A stretch of 64,000 nt of DNA. It comes from Flectonema sp. DT1601 (lineage: Eukaryota > Euglenozoa > Diplonemea > Diplonemida > Diplonemidae). The DNA is taken from assembly GCA_964019425.1 (NCBI GenBank), contig OZ025799.1, positions 434,001 to 498,000 of the forward strand. The letters are read 5' to 3'. Made by a program: the position numbers and the translations under genes. The notes below the pieces were generated by a model that saw nothing but the letters and a program-made list of their open reading frames with translations, made no database searches and was not told the origin of the DNA. Position 1 is the stretch's first letter. Each line of letters starts with the position of its first letter. Positions 1-12,355 of the stretch are shown here, in pieces.

Positions 1-413
1 TTAGGCATCTGATCTTCTTTATACCAAGCAATATCATAAGTAAATGGATTAAGAGCAACAGTAATAGCCCCTACATTGGTATAAACGTAATTGGATATAA
101 ATCTTTTTCTAAGAACATGAAGAAGTGTTGAATCATGAAGTACTGTCAAGTTCAGTAAATCATGAACATCTTCATCCAAAACTTCAGCATTCGTCACACA
201 ATAAACTTCTTCTGCTTTCAGTTTTTCGTACAATCTTCCTGTTTCCCATTTGGCAACTGGATTACTGTTTTCTTTTGCTTTGCATGTTGCTAGTTTTCCA
301 TCCCATGTTTGCACAGTTCCCTGAGTCCAACCGTGTTTTTCATCATCACCGTTGATGTAAAAAAGACACGGAGACCCTACGTCAGGTTCAAGAAATTCTT
401 CCTTCGGAGGCAT
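1..413 (-). CDS. Myosin heavy chain, N-terminal part of motor (partial)
   Basis: Reading the minus strand from the ATG at 413, an uninterrupted frame runs off the left edge of the window. It begins MPPKEEFLEPDVG, passes through an SH3-like-sized N-terminal region, and then shows a sequence typical of the start of a myosin motor: DLLNLTVLHDSTLLHVLRKR followed by YVYTNVGAITVALNPF. In known myosins the equivalent stretch (DLTxLxxLHEPAVLHNLRxRF, IYTYxGxILVAINPF) precedes the P-loop, which would lie outside the window. The protein would be an actin-based ATPase motor; its class cannot be told from this fragment. Upstream, a T-rich tract ends in a CAG 22 nt before the ATG, a likely trans- or cis-splice acceptor. 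A shorter alternative acceptor at about 428 would give a slightly longer reading frame, so the exact start is uncertain. Confidence 0.8.
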   Translation of the reverse strand, partial: MPPKEEFLEPDVGSPCLFYINGDDEKHGWTQGTVQTWDGKLATCKAKENSNPVAKWETGRLYEKLKAEEVYCVTNAEVLDEDVHDLLNLTVLHDSTLLHVLRKRFISNYVYTNVGAITVALNPFTYDIAWYKEDQMP

Positions 414-2114
414 TCCTACATCGACATCTGTTCAGACTGTGATGAGAAACAATAAATAAAAATAATAAAGAGACGGTCACATCTTATTCAGAGTGAGAAG
501 ATTCCTTCAAAAAATATTTGATATTACTTTTTTGATTGCAAAAATCTCACTTGTCAAGCAGACCATAATAATAACAGTTATTTTATTTTCGTTTTTTCGT
601 TTTTTTTTTAAGTTCATTTTTATTTCTTTTTTTTCGAAACGAAGAATCCAATATATCCACAGCCTAGCAGCTGAACGTTTGACAAATTAATTGAAGGATG
701 AGACTAACTTGTTCAAAGCCGCTTTCTTAGAACTCCAAAAAATGTTAGTAAAAATGTACAAAACACAAAACAAACTCATAGTTAACAACCGTGGATAAAA
801 ATAAAATAAACAATCAAATCAATCAATGAATTGTTATGACAAAAACTGACATCGGATTTGGGTCGCAGATATGCAACACTAACAAACTGATGAAAGAAAA
901 AAATTCTTTTTTTGTCGGAGGACCCAATCAGTAGCGTTCCTAAGACTCCGTATGGAGGTTTTTTTTTTTTTTTTTTTTTTCGGACTTCGCCAGTACAAAA
1001 AAAAATATATAAGCAAGAATAAGAAGAAAGAAATGGGAAAGTTGCCAGTTGACAGTGTAGGAATATTTCCTGAACTCGGAAAGCCAAGGTGTGGCAGAGA
1101 GAGATCCCTCTTAATAGGTACAGGCAGCACCATAAGCAAGCACACAAATAGTTATGCTATTTTAACAAAAAAGAATAACTAGAACAAAATAATAATTGGG
1201 CAAAGAAACTTTGCATAGCTTTTTAGCTTTTTCTTAAAATAAGAAAGAAAAAAAAAGGAAAGGAATCGGACCACCCTTTTCTGTTTTTTTTTTTTTTTTT
1301 TCCCACCCCCCCTTTTTGTATGAGTACGAAATATTCACTTACAGTCACCGGAGATTAATTGGGCTAACAAACAATAAGTAAAGCAATATTTACACAAATC
1401 TACTAAAGAAAACAGCAAACCCACTTTTGTTGTCAAAAGTTGGTATCTGTCTATCCTATTCTACTTACAGTATTTTATTGTGACTGCATCACACTAGGAG
1501 GGAAGAAAAGAAGGGAGGGGTGAAAAAGAAATTGAAAAACCAACGGGTGCCATTGTGAGGTAACTTTAGAATATTATTTAGAAAACACTTTCTGATACAT
1601 CAGGGAAGTTTTTCCAAAAAAACAATAATAAAAAAAATAAAAAAAAAAAAAAAACAAGATCTGCATCAGCAAAGCTGAAAGAACAACAACTTATTTTTTG
1701 TAAAGACAGACAAATGAGAAGATAAAAACCCTAATTGGATCCATCCAATTCCATTAAAATAGTTTCCGAAATCGTCAACTCATCGCAAAAGAAAATCAGG
1801 CATCAGAACCACAAACAGAAAAAAGTCCAATGGACTAACTGTCGAATATTAAACACCCGTACACTAAGGTTTCCCTTTCCCTTTGAACTATGAGTCACTC
1901 AGAAGGAAAAGCCAGACTCCAGGAAAGGCTCACAGTCAGGTGACTTTTCTTCTTATTCTCTGAGTGGTTCAGGCGTGTTAATTACAAGTAACTTTCCACA
2001 ACAAAGTATTACATAAATTAATTTGACCACCAATCGCGCAATCACTGATCATCGGGTAAACTCTGTAGAGCTACGCATGCATATTTGGCTGTTAGAGCTC
2101 CGAAAGCTTTTTCT

Positions 2115-2342
2115 TTTTTTTTTTTTTTTTTTTGCATCGACGAAGTCGGAGAAGAAACATATTCAGATTAAGAGCCCCGTTTATTTAGTATGTCAAATGT
2201 TATCTATTTCCCCGTGCCGCTAGTGATACTGTGTGGGATCAATATAATATAAGGTTGTATTTGAATGGGGGTTTTTCTTTTTTTTTTTGCACCGACGAGG
2301 TCGGAGAAGAAACACATTCAGATTAAGAACCCGTTTACTTAT
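2115..2342. repeat. Two copies of a ~65-bp direct repeat
   Basis: A T-run followed by GCATCGACGAAGTCGGAG and about 45 further bases at 2124-2187 recurs at 2280-2342 with a few substitutions. Both copies are led by a poly-T run. No coding meaning is evident. Confidence 0.7.
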
Positions 2343-3364
2343 GATCTTCGAAATGTAATTTAATTTCATGTGCGCGCTCACGTTTTACTATCTGCGATCA
2401 ACAATTTATTTTAACCAAATTAATAAGAAAAGAAATAAAACTCTGATAAAGAAGAGAAGATAGAAGAAAACCCATAACAGGGTACCCCCCGATAGGGATG
2501 AGAGTTCCAGAATATAGTTTAGCCAAGAAAAGACTCACCGCTGAATGTTAAGTCAGTTAAAATACAAGTTTGAATAACAGTGCATTGTAATATAAAATAA
2601 AACTACAAATAACAACTTGTGGTGCCCAACAGTTTGTTCGTTTGTTTGTTTGCTATAATTTAGGATTTATCAACAAACTCACAAGCAAGAGATAGCAGGG
2701 GGACTGTAAGGGAGAGAGCAGGGACTTGCAGCAACAGAAAAAACACTACAAATATAGCATGGAGAAACAAAATTAAAAAAAAAAAAAAAAAAAGATTTAA
2801 TTATAAGAAAAACAGCTTTTAAAAAGACAAACTTCAACGGACACGCTAACAAAAAGAGAGGAGAGAAATATTTTTAACCTGTCCCCTTTGCCCAGGATAG
2901 TTGGTACCAGTACAGCACTCGGATTAATTAGCGAGGTTTTTTCCACACAAATAATACTTCTTTTGTAAAGAGATTCTTACCGCTGGCCTGTTGGTACTCA
3001 GAAATAATAGAGCGATTCTTAAAACTGTAACAGTTTTTTTTTTTTTTTTTGTTCTCGCACAATAATATTTTTTTTTTTTTTCAAAGTGCAATTTATGTTT
3101 GGTGCAGTTTGTTTTTTTAGATTTTGTTATGAAATAACGCACTGAATCAAAAAAAAAAAAAATAGATATAAAAATTAATATAAAAAACATTTTTAAAAAA
3201 AAGGTTCAGAAAAACACATTGTTCTGCTGTCCCGAAATACGTAGCTTTATGAGCCTTGATCTTATACTACTTGTCTCCCTTAAGGCAAGTTGTGGGGACT
3301 TAATTCCTTTTTTTTTTTTTTTTTTTTTTTTGATAACAAGTAGTAAACACCATGAGATATTAGC

Positions 3365-3440
3365 AGGGGGGTTAACTGTTTGATTTTGTACGTAAAATAC
3401 AAATGTTTTGTATCATAAAAAACATAACGAGCATAGATAT
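3365..3440. repeat. Dispersed repeat, copy at 3.4 kb
   Basis: A segment starting GGTTAACTGTTTGATTTTG followed by TACGTAAAATACAAATG and TATCATAAA is found again, diverged, near 31,431-31,520 and 31,700-31,790. This marks an interspersed family present on both sides of the housekeeping block. Confidence 0.6.
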
Positions 3441-3525
3441 TAGCAGGGGGGGGAATAATCAAAAAATCAAATAAATCGCAATGAAAACAAAATAATAGTT
3501 AAGAATTGGAATCATTTTAATTAGT

Positions 3526-4062
3526 TAGCGAGCCCGACATACTATCGAGTTACTGGTTAGATAGACACAACAGGGTGGAACGGTTAACCACCTGTGAGTC
3601 CTCAATACCATTTTAAAAAGTTAGTTAGTATCATTAATTTTAGAACAGAAAAGTGAGAATAAGAAAAGTAGAGATCAATAAAAGAAAAGTATTCATTTCT
3701 GCAGTTTCCTAACATCAAAGGGTAATAGAATATGTAGTTTCAGGCCTTAATCTTATACTACTTGTCCCTTTTTAGGCCTTCATCAGTAAGTTCTAAGGGA
3801 CTTCATTCTATGTTGAAGTTGCTATCGTTCAAAGATAAAAATCCATCGGAGCTCGCCAGGATAGGGCTAGCAATGTTTATTTGCTTTTGCTCAATTTGAA
3901 TTTTTGACGTCTGGTCGTTTCACTATTACAGTCGAGTTAATGGATGAGTCGTTAAAAAGTTAGTTAGTTAGTTAGTTAGTTAGCGAGTCCGACATACAAT
4001 CGAGTACCGGTTAGCTAGACACGACAGGGTGGAACGGTTAACCACCTGTGAGTCCCCAAATA
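3526..4062. repeat. Dispersed ~85-bp repeat, two direct copies
   Basis: The block at about 3526-3612 (GTTAGCGAGCCCGACATAC ... AGGGTGGAACGGTTAACC ... ACCTGTGAGTCC) recurs at about 3981-4062 with small differences. Each carries a potential hairpin, GGTGG ... CCACC, around the palindrome GGTTAACC. The second copy is preceded by a (TTAG) tetranucleotide run at about 3957-3984. Short RNA-gene remnant or transposon end are both possible; I cannot decide. Confidence 0.65.
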
Positions 4063-4863
4063 CTACGACATTATGTCAAACCTAATCCCTGAGAGGATCA
4101 CTTTTTTAGCTCCAGCGAGGAATTCTAATGTTCGAGAGACCCGAATTCCTCAAAAAAAACCAAGAGAAGCAAGTAAGACGAACAAAAAAAAAAAAAAAAA
4201 AAAAAAAAAACAGGTTTTTAACTCAAATAAAAAGCTTTCAGATGCTACCCAGCGAATAGACCACGAAGCTCCTTTTGTAAACACCTAACCCAGATCAACA
4301 TTTTTTTTTTTTTTTAATATTCGATTTTAAAAAAAAAAAAAAAGAAATACAGAGATATATCCGCAATCCCCCCTGCGGGAGTACACAACGTGTTAGGCTC
4401 ATTAAAAGCCTTCCAGAATTATCCAATAGTTGGTTGCTCAGAAACTAAAACAGAATAACAAAGTCGTCAACCAAAATACTGATCTACTACCTACCTGTGA
4501 GAGAGACTCTTGTCAACTTCACATTTTTCTATCAAAAAAAAAAATTAAAAATATATGGGAAAAAGGCGACTTGGCGAGTTAAAAAAGGTTAGGGGAAAAT
4601 AATAGTAGCTGGAATCATACAAGAATAGAACAAAAAAAAAAAAAAAAAAAAAAAAAAATTACGATGGAGAGTCGCTTATTCTACGTAAAAAAGTGTTTTG
4701 AAAACGTTAGAACCATCTGCTTTAGCAAAACGGTTTATAACTGACACTATTACAGAATCAGAGACGTTTAAATTAATCATTTTTATAGGAAACACGACAA
4801 TCTGACAAAAAAAATAAACACTCCATCTGTTCATCGAGGTGAGAATGTATACGAGACTATTGG

Positions 4864-4895
<32 letters not shown>

Positions 4896-5540
4896 GTTGG
4901 GGGAAAGTTATTATTTAGCTCTTATCCAATGTACCCGTAAAAAATCAGGAAAGAACACTACGCACGTCAGATAGAAAAGCACCAATTGAAATGAAAGGAC
5001 AGCAAGCTGAGATACTACAAAGGAACTGGGAAAGTATGAGGACATAATCACAAAGGTTATTGGAAAGGGGGACGCAAAAAGGAAAAAAAAAAACTCGCCA
5101 ACCCAACCCGAAAGATGTTGTAACAGCAAATATTGAGTCGGAGGGTTATTGCCGTACTAAGCATGAAAATAAATATAAAAGTAAAAAAAAAAAAACAATA
5201 AGCTAGATAAATAAACGTATTGAGACGGGGTACATCATCCTCCCAACACAACGGAAATACTTGCAATCCTAAATGCGAGAGAGGTGCACCACGAACATGA
5301 CCCGATGGTTAGCAAGGAGCGGTCATCCATGCACCAAGAAAGTCATCTTTTGTTGTTATTTGTATTGTTGTTATTGTTATAACACAGACGATGTCGTCGT
5401 CTGCAAGTTAAACAGAACTCAGGCAGCGGTATATTCATTTACAACAAACGAAAGAAAATGATTAAATCAAACTACATCTACGAAACAGCTGATTTTCCAA
5501 AAGAGTAAACTCTACGGCTGCCACGCACTTTCTTTAACAG

Positions 5541-6683
5541 CTAGCTATCATTTGGTAGTGCTGCTCGTCCACAACGTTCTCTTCTTTCAGTCATAGATCT
5601 CGAGAATTGAGCGATATCAAACGATTCTATTGATGTACATCCTAACAAAAAGAACCTTCCGACTGATATAAGACTCGATAACGACGGTAAATTAATAGTA
5701 GCTGTGCATTCTCTTAAAAAACAATCACCAATACTAACAACGTGTGACAATCCAGAAAACTCGATGTCTGAAAGTGATTTGCATCCACTAAGGAATGAAT
5801 CTCCAATAGAAGTGAGTTGTGTAAACCCTGACAAGTCAATCGACGCTAGAGATGCACATCCATGTAAAAATTCATTTCCAATACAAGTAACGTTACACAA
5901 TCCTGATAAGTCTACACTCACAAGACTGCTACAACAATATAAAAATTGATTACTTAATCGCTTTACGTTTTTAAAAGATGATAAATTGAGAGATTGACAG
6001 GCAACTCGAGAAAGAAAAAAACTTCCAATCGTCTGGACCTGACCAAGCGGCTTTAAATCTAGGTCTCTGAGTGCAGTGCAGCTATCCATGAAAGAATCAC
6101 CTATATGTTTTACGTTATACAATGAAGATAGACTGAGCGTCTCTATGTGATTCGCACTATGTAGAAAATAATCAGAAATAACAACTACATTGTTATATCC
6201 AACTAAATCACATGTTGTTATTTGTTGAAATGCTAAAAAGCACCTTCCGAATGAACGTATCTCACAACAGTTGACGAATGATATCCTTTTTAGTGTTGTT
6301 GGGAGGTATTCCGTTCCGATTATAAGAGCATCTTCTTCATCCTTAAATGAGTGAGCATCCACAGTAAACACTCTATCACAATGAGTTGAGAATAAATTAT
6401 TTATTTCACCCGGTCTTCCTTCTTTTAGCCATTCATTTTTACAATAAATCGTTCTTTCCTTTTCAACAATCATCAGTTCACTGTCACCCTGAACCCCATG
6501 AGATAATACGTCACTTGTCTCTGGATGGAGTACGACTCCCTCATATGACACGTCAATCATGTCAGCAGTAATTAGCCACTCTGCTGCTACAGCTTTTAAT
6601 AAATCTTTAACTACACTATCAGGCTTTAGCTGCAGGACTATACCTGTAAAGCTGGTTCCTGGAAACTCAATGCTGACGTTCAT
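5541..6683 (-). CDS. Ubiquitin-like/BspA-type leucine-rich repeat protein
   Basis: 380 aa from the ATG at 6683; an upstream extension to 6827 is possible but is low-complexity and probably untranslated. Residues 1 to about 78 have a beta-grasp (ubiquitin-like) pattern: MNVSIEFPGTSFTG, a helix-like VVKDLLKAVAAEWL, then DVSYEGVVLHPETSDVLSHG and a final hydrophobic strand ELMIVE. From about residue 130 to 365 there are about ten LRRs of roughly 23 aa of the kind IGNEFLHGCASLASIDLSGF, the BspA/treponemal-type repeat that is abundant in bodonids and several other protists. There is no signal peptide or membrane segment, so it is probably intracellular. Family members are generally taken to be binding scaffolds; the ligand is unknown. 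An acceptor-like pyrimidine tract lies upstream at about 6750. Confidence 0.8.
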   Translation of the reverse strand: MNVSIEFPGTSFTGIVLQLKPDSVVKDLLKAVAAEWLITADMIDVSYEGVVLHPETSDVLSHGVQGDSELMIVEKERTIYCKNEWLKEGRPGEINNLFSTHCDRVFTVDAHSFKDEEDALIIGTEYLPTTLKRISFVNCCEIRSFGRCFLAFQQITTCDLVGYNNVVVISDYFLHSANHIETLSLSSLYNVKHIGDSFMDSCTALRDLDLKPLGQVQTIGSFFLSRVACQSLNLSSFKNVKRLSNQFLYCCSSLVSVDLSGLCNVTCIGNEFLHGCASLASIDLSGFTQLTSIGDSFLSGCKSLSDIEFSGLSHVVSIGDCFLRECTATINLPSLSSLISVGRFFLLGCTSIESFDIAQFSRSMTERRERCGRAALPNDS

Positions 6684-6870
6684 ATTTTTTTTGATTTTTT
6701 TTTTTTCTTTTCCCCTTCTTTTTTTTGAATATAAATAATGACCACAAAAGAGTACTAACAAATGAAGAGAAGAATAAGCAATCGGAGAAAACAATTTCAA
6801 AAAAAAAATCAAGTCGGTAGGATACAATTCACTAACGTAACATAAAATTAACAGGTTCTTCTTTAAATAC

Positions 6871-9800
6871 CTATTCTCCCATTCCAGGTTTTGGAAGCGA
6901 TTTTAAGGTGTACGGTCGCTGACAAACTCGAGCAAGACGACGTTTCGTATTACCGGCTAGTAATCGAAAGGCGTGTCGAACTTTCTCGGCTGACGTGTTC
7001 CCAAAATCCTCTCGAAACACAAAGAAAACTGATGGAAGCCAAAGTGTATTGGTTTCTGGATCAACAATTAACTGCGTCCCCCACTGCAGAGATTTACTTA
7101 TGATATCTTTTAAGGCACTGTCCAACTGTTTTTTTTTATTACTTTCTGACGATCTCTTTCGATAAAACCCTTAAACAAATACAGTAAGGTTTAGATAGCA
7201 TACCGATACAGCATCCAGCACAATATCAATTGGTGGTTTTTGAACAGTTTTCCTTGAGGCTCCCAAAAGAACTTCGAAAAAGGAAAGTGGTCGAACTTTT
7301 AGATTTTCTTGAACAGCCTCATCACCAGAGCTGTCTGTCGAACTGTTTATTTATTTATTTATTTTTTTTCTGAAAAAAAAAAAAAAACTGAAAACAGTTT
7401 TGATAACTGAATACTACAACTACATACCCACAGTCAGCATTGTGTGGATCGACAGGTTGGTTTTGCTTAGTATTGGAAGCCACTCGTTTAACGGACTTGT
7501 TTCGGGAGAAATCTTTACCAGCTGAAGTAGCCTTTCGAGGTGTGGCAGTACTTGCAGGTAATTGAGAAGAAGGAGAGCTATCAACGTGCGATGAGTTTAC
7601 ACGGCTTCTATAAGATCCGTGCGAACCAGAGCCAGGACTGCTTGATCGAGATTCGTCATCTTCTACAACAAAGTTTGGCAAGTCATCCGAAGTAAGTCGC
7701 AGCAATGCAAAGTGAATGCGAACATCTAATTCTGTCACCGCTAATAACTTTCTCGGATCATCTGGTGCTAAAGGTCTGAATAATTTATGTGTTAAGATCC
7801 TACTATCGACATAATGACACGGACCTCTTCTATTGCCTCTCAAAATACCATTCTGAATGACATTTAACGACAATACATAACCACCAACATTATATGCGCT
7901 GGTACACAAATAGACATCCTGATGAACTGAAAATGCTCCACCGATAATGAACTGTGCGTGTATCTCCAATACGTTATATATGTTCACCCAGAAAGCAATT
8001 TTTTGATGGTCTGTCACTAAGTCAGAAACTTTTATAGCCTGAAGATCACATGCGAGATCTGTCAATGATTCGAATACAGACGATCGAATATATAAATGTA
8101 AAGCCTCGTTATCTGATCCATCTAGAAATGCTCGATACACACTCAAAGCTTTCTTCAAAAGTATTTTTGAAAACTCAACTGGAGTGCAGGCATGCAGCTT
8201 TGCATTTTTTGACACGTTCAAAACCCTAAGTTTTTCATCATTCATAAATCTATATATCCTAAAAGAGTCTTGAAATTTTGATACGGTCATGTGGGTGTTG
8301 CTCTGGACGACATGATGAAATATTCCACTTTGGAGGAGCAAGTTCAACAAATCGACAACCCGCTTTCTAGGACTCGGGTGATGTGTTATAAATTTCCTAT
8401 TCAACTGCAAACCTTCGATATTATCGAGAATAAAATCAATCGCCTGTCTGGCTAAAAATGTATTTTCAAAAACTTCAACTCGGATGTGAGAACTACTGTC
8501 AGCCTGAACATTTTTTAATTTATGAGGATTTCCAACATTACTACCTCGAACATGTCGGGTTCTGTCTTCTGTAACAAAACCAGCAGTCAAGGCTTCTACT
8601 AAAGATCTTAAATGTGATTCTAGTCCTGAATCTGATACTGGTACTTCCAGGTATGGTGTGAACGCCATTTGAATTTCTTTTAATATCGAACCAGAATCTT
8701 GCTCTGGAAAGTAAGTTCCATACTGGAGTGCATCTGCTTCAATAGCTGTCATTTCTTCTTGAACATTATGAGGCCTTGCTAGGTATCCCTCATATTGTAA
8801 AGATAGTTCACTTAAAGAGCGAACCTTCTCCTCGTTTGGATCAATCTGAAGTGTTTCCATTGCAGTGTATGATTCATACTTTGAAAGACTCCTTGGTTCA
8901 TGTTGTTTTAATTTCAACGCCTGATTTTGCAAATCAAGGAGTCTACCAGCATTGAATTGATCAGCACCACAGACTAGTGACTTCACGGTATAATTTGTTA
9001 ACCACGCCTCCTTAGCTTTCGCATCAATCTTTGCCGCGTAATGTTTTGACTGCTTTACTTCAGCTAAGAATGATTTCCATGGAGGAAATGACAACTCTTC
9101 GTAGGCTTGTTTTTCAAATTCAGTTCTTGCTGAACAGTATTCAGTGTATAATTGATAATTGTCTGCGGGGATGTCTTCGATTGTTTCTCCTCCGTAGTCC
9201 CTTCCTCCATTAAGAGAAAAGGGTCTTTGAGAAAAACTCCTAGCAGCGTTTACTATATCACCCTCAAGTCTTTTAATTGGTAACAGATAAGGTTCTCTTG
9301 AGCTGAACTTACCTTCGAGCTGTTGGCGTAGAATTTGAAGTTGATTTGAAGGCTCTGGTGCATCAGTTAAGTAACAAGTGTCTTCATCTGCCGTTAGTGT
9401 TGAGAGGTGAATATGTTCAAGAGATGATAAAAACTCATTCGGGTATCGAGATTGAAGAGCGTCGTCTCCTCCTCGAACAATCTCCTTTCTTTGATTTGAA
9501 AATTGAAGCATCGATTCAATTCCGTGATACTGAGTATTCTGTTGAGGACTCGGTGATAATAATTTCCAACTTTTCTGAAACCGAACACTGTCACCCCAGG
9601 ACCCTACATGACTTAGAGTTGGTGATGACGTGTCTATGTTTGAACCGACTTCGAATATGTCCTTCTCTATTGCATCAGGCGGTTGTCTTGGTAATTTAAT
9701 TCCTGATGAAATCTTTTTAATGAAAGTATTATTCGGCGACATCATTAATAAACTTTGATTCGATTTCATCACAGACAATTCCAAATGAGTTAACCTCCTA

Positions 9801-12174
9801 GCTGCCCACATCAGTAACGGAATTTCCCACCATTTCGCACTATTCAACATTACAGGTGGTGCTAAAAACCTCTGATTAGAATCTTGTAAATGTAAATAAT
9901 GATCATTTTCAATATCCCATAAGTCGATAACTCTCCTCTCTTCAGGTCGATCATCACCGGGATTGGCTGATTGCCCAGCAGGTAAATTTGGATACAGCTG
10001 AGGTGAGTTTTGAGATAAATTATCACCAGAGACTGATCTAGAGATAGGTACCTTGCCGCTGACTTCTTCAAAAGACCCTCCAAAAGAAGTATTTTCCATT
10101 CTATTTGATGACTTCTCTCTGATATTCCAAGGGAATGAATACGTAACAGAAGTACTCACCGTTACTGGATGACCCTTTCCTTCCATTGTAAGAGGAGATG
10201 AAAGCCTTCCTGTTGCATTCTGAGATGAGAGAACAAACTTAGCAGGTCTTTGAAAAGCGTATGTCGATGCTGTTTCAATTGGATCCAAAGGATCGATAAC
10301 GGTAGCGTCATCATCAGTAGTGTCAGCGATACTCACGTGAGGAGTGTAGTTTCCTAAGAATATGTTCATCGATTTCTGTTTTTCCAAATCTAAAAAGTTA
10401 TTATTATAATACCTCGTCAGTGATGTGAATACATCCCACCTGTTTAACAACGAGGGAACACCTGCTGACACAGCTCTACTTCCACCGTACTGTAAAGCTA
10501 TTCTATCACCCATTTGAATACAATGCGAGAGATACAAATTATATACAGATTGGTGATCTACTAAATGTGTTCCTCGATTCGATACGCCCAGGAATGCGAA
10601 TTGATGTGACAAGGCGCATTTTCCAATAAAAAATTGTGCTAAATTAGTTCTGTCAAGACAATCAACACAATTAGTTCTCACGGCTCCTGTTTTTGTTTTT
10701 GTTTTTGTTTTTTTTTTGATTTGTTGATTTGCTACTTGTTACAGGGACACCCAACACCCAAATCTAGATAAAACGAGCACTCTGTAAGGGAAGTAAAGCA
10801 CCTTCCCCATGCCAGTACAAAATTCAAACGGAAAAAAAAGTTAATCAACAAACCTGTTTGTTCTCGTACACCAGAAGCAGAAGTAAAAATACCCGTTTTT
10901 GATAAGATTTCTTCAGCTATGCTCGTCATTTCATTGTTTACTGTCTCCTGTGCCTTAGAAGCATTGCGAAAGTCCCACCTAATGTGAAGTATTTGACAGT
11001 CATTAGGAAGCCTAGAATTTAGAGCTCTGATTGCAGCACTGTATTCAGCCCCAAGGATACTTTCTCGTGGATTCTTTTCTTTTTGTTTGAGAAGATCTAA
11101 ACTAATGATTGGAACTCCATAAGATGAGAATAGCTGTGCGTAGTGAAGTTTTGTTGCTGCGAATCCTGGGTCTGAACGACCTAATTTTATAGGTGGTCGA
11201 GGTCGGTGAACAACTTGATCTTTTGTTGGTTGATACCAATAAATTGGAATAGATCCGCGAACCTGAACAAACGAAGAAAATTTACCAACAGTTCCAGACA
11301 ATGCTAAAGCAGTATCGTAAGAGATTTGTTCTATTTCGATGTGATTCGCGACAGTACCTTCTTCAGATATTCCTCTTTTTAAGTAACGAGTTCCTGCAAA
11401 GTATCTTGATCTCCGTGCTACAAGAATCAGATGAATCTTTCTTCCATAAACATTAAAGACCATTTGAGATAAGTAACCATGAATACAAGGAAGTATCCAC
11501 GGGGAGTTACAATCTCTCAGAGCAGTCTGTAATGGTCTCAATAAGAATGAATTATATATAAACATGGTATCAGTATGCGCCATCTCTGGTTGTTGCTCTG
11601 CCTGTAGAGCATTTCTTTGACAATTAAACTGAAGGGAATGAGAAATGTCGTATGTGTAGCTGAAGTAGAAATCTCTTTTCGTATCAAACGAGAGAAACAT
11701 ATCTCTGTATCGAGTCTCGTCGTCTTTAAATGTTCGCGCTGATAGTTTTGCAGATGTACATGACAGTGGAATAGTTTCAGTATCCTTTATTTCATAAATT
11801 AAATGAGGTCCAAGTTGAGCAACTAATTTTCTTCTTGTTATAACTACCAGATTATAACTTTTTGTAAACCTGACAGTACCGAGAATCCCATAACCAGAAA
11901 CAAGATGACGAAAACCACCACCTCCTCCACCTGTCTTTCCATTAAAAGCAGCCTTTAACGTGTCCAACAGCATTCTGATTTGAATGGTTGAGTAGATCGT
12001 ATTATCTTCAGAGATGCTTAATTCTTCTTCTGATCGACGATCGAATTTTAAAACTCTGAAATACTGTTGATTCGCATCACACGCTATTACATATAATTTA
12101 GGTAGCGTCTCATAAATATCGTACAGTTCCAGGGCAGGTTTGGCGCCAGGAATCGCGGCTGCTTCGCAGCGCAT
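6871..12174 (-). CDS. FIG4: FIG4-like Sac phosphoinositide phosphatase fused to DEP and DUF547 domains
   Basis: A four-exon gene: 12174-10854, 10686-7428, 7342-7204 and 7125-6871. All junctions are GT-AG and keep the frame, giving 1657 aa. The Sac domain begins with YVIACDANQQYFRVLKFDRR, contains FYFSYTYDISHSLQ, and has its catalytic CX5R(T) loop, RTNCVDCLDRTN, with Cys447 and Arg453 just after the first intron; IALQYGGSRA follows. This order matches FIG4/SAC3-type PI(3,5)P2 5-phosphatases. After a long Ser-rich linker come a DEP-like domain (about 1170-1260, ending FRIYRFMNDEK) and a DUF547 domain (about 1290-1630) with KIAFWVNIYNVLEIHAQ, LSLNVIQNGILRG and, in the last exon, LWLPSVFFVFREDFG. 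FIG4 acts with PIKfyve and VAC14 on endolysosomal membranes. The C-terminal fusion is not part of the usual FIG4. A polypyrimidine-AG acceptor lies 14 nt before the start codon. Confidence 0.88.
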
Positions 12175-12324
12175 TGTTGATTCCCACCTATGAAAATAAT
12201 TATAAATTCATCAAGACGTACAAGACTGTTTAATAACAATAAGGCTACCAAACAAATTAGGAAAATACATCTGTTGGGGTAACAGAGTCAGCCAGCCAGT
12301 AGAAGTAAACGAGCTCGCATGAAG

Positions 12325-12355
<31 letters not shown>

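Larger units (their letters stand above)
414..5540. other. Gene-poor 5.1-kb region, homopolymer-rich
   Basis: No credible coding region is seen on either strand. The stretch holds many runs of 12-28 A or T, which produce the low-complexity short ORFs here, and a few dispersed repeats listed separately. It lies between the myosin 5' end and the 3' end of the LRR gene. I see no recognisable RNA gene. Confidence 0.6.

Noticed and set aside
3957-3984. (TTAG)n run as a telomere remnant
   Set aside because: Only about seven units, and not the TTAGGG type; it lies inside an interspersed repeat.
782-5461. Many 60-120 codon ORFs with poly-Lys or poly-Phe
   Set aside because: Produced by homopolymer runs; no conserved motif or plausible start context.
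7355-10681. The 1108-codon frame as a separate gene
   Set aside because: It starts at a GTG inside the Sac catalytic motif; an acceptor just upstream joins it in frame to the N-terminal part of FIG4.
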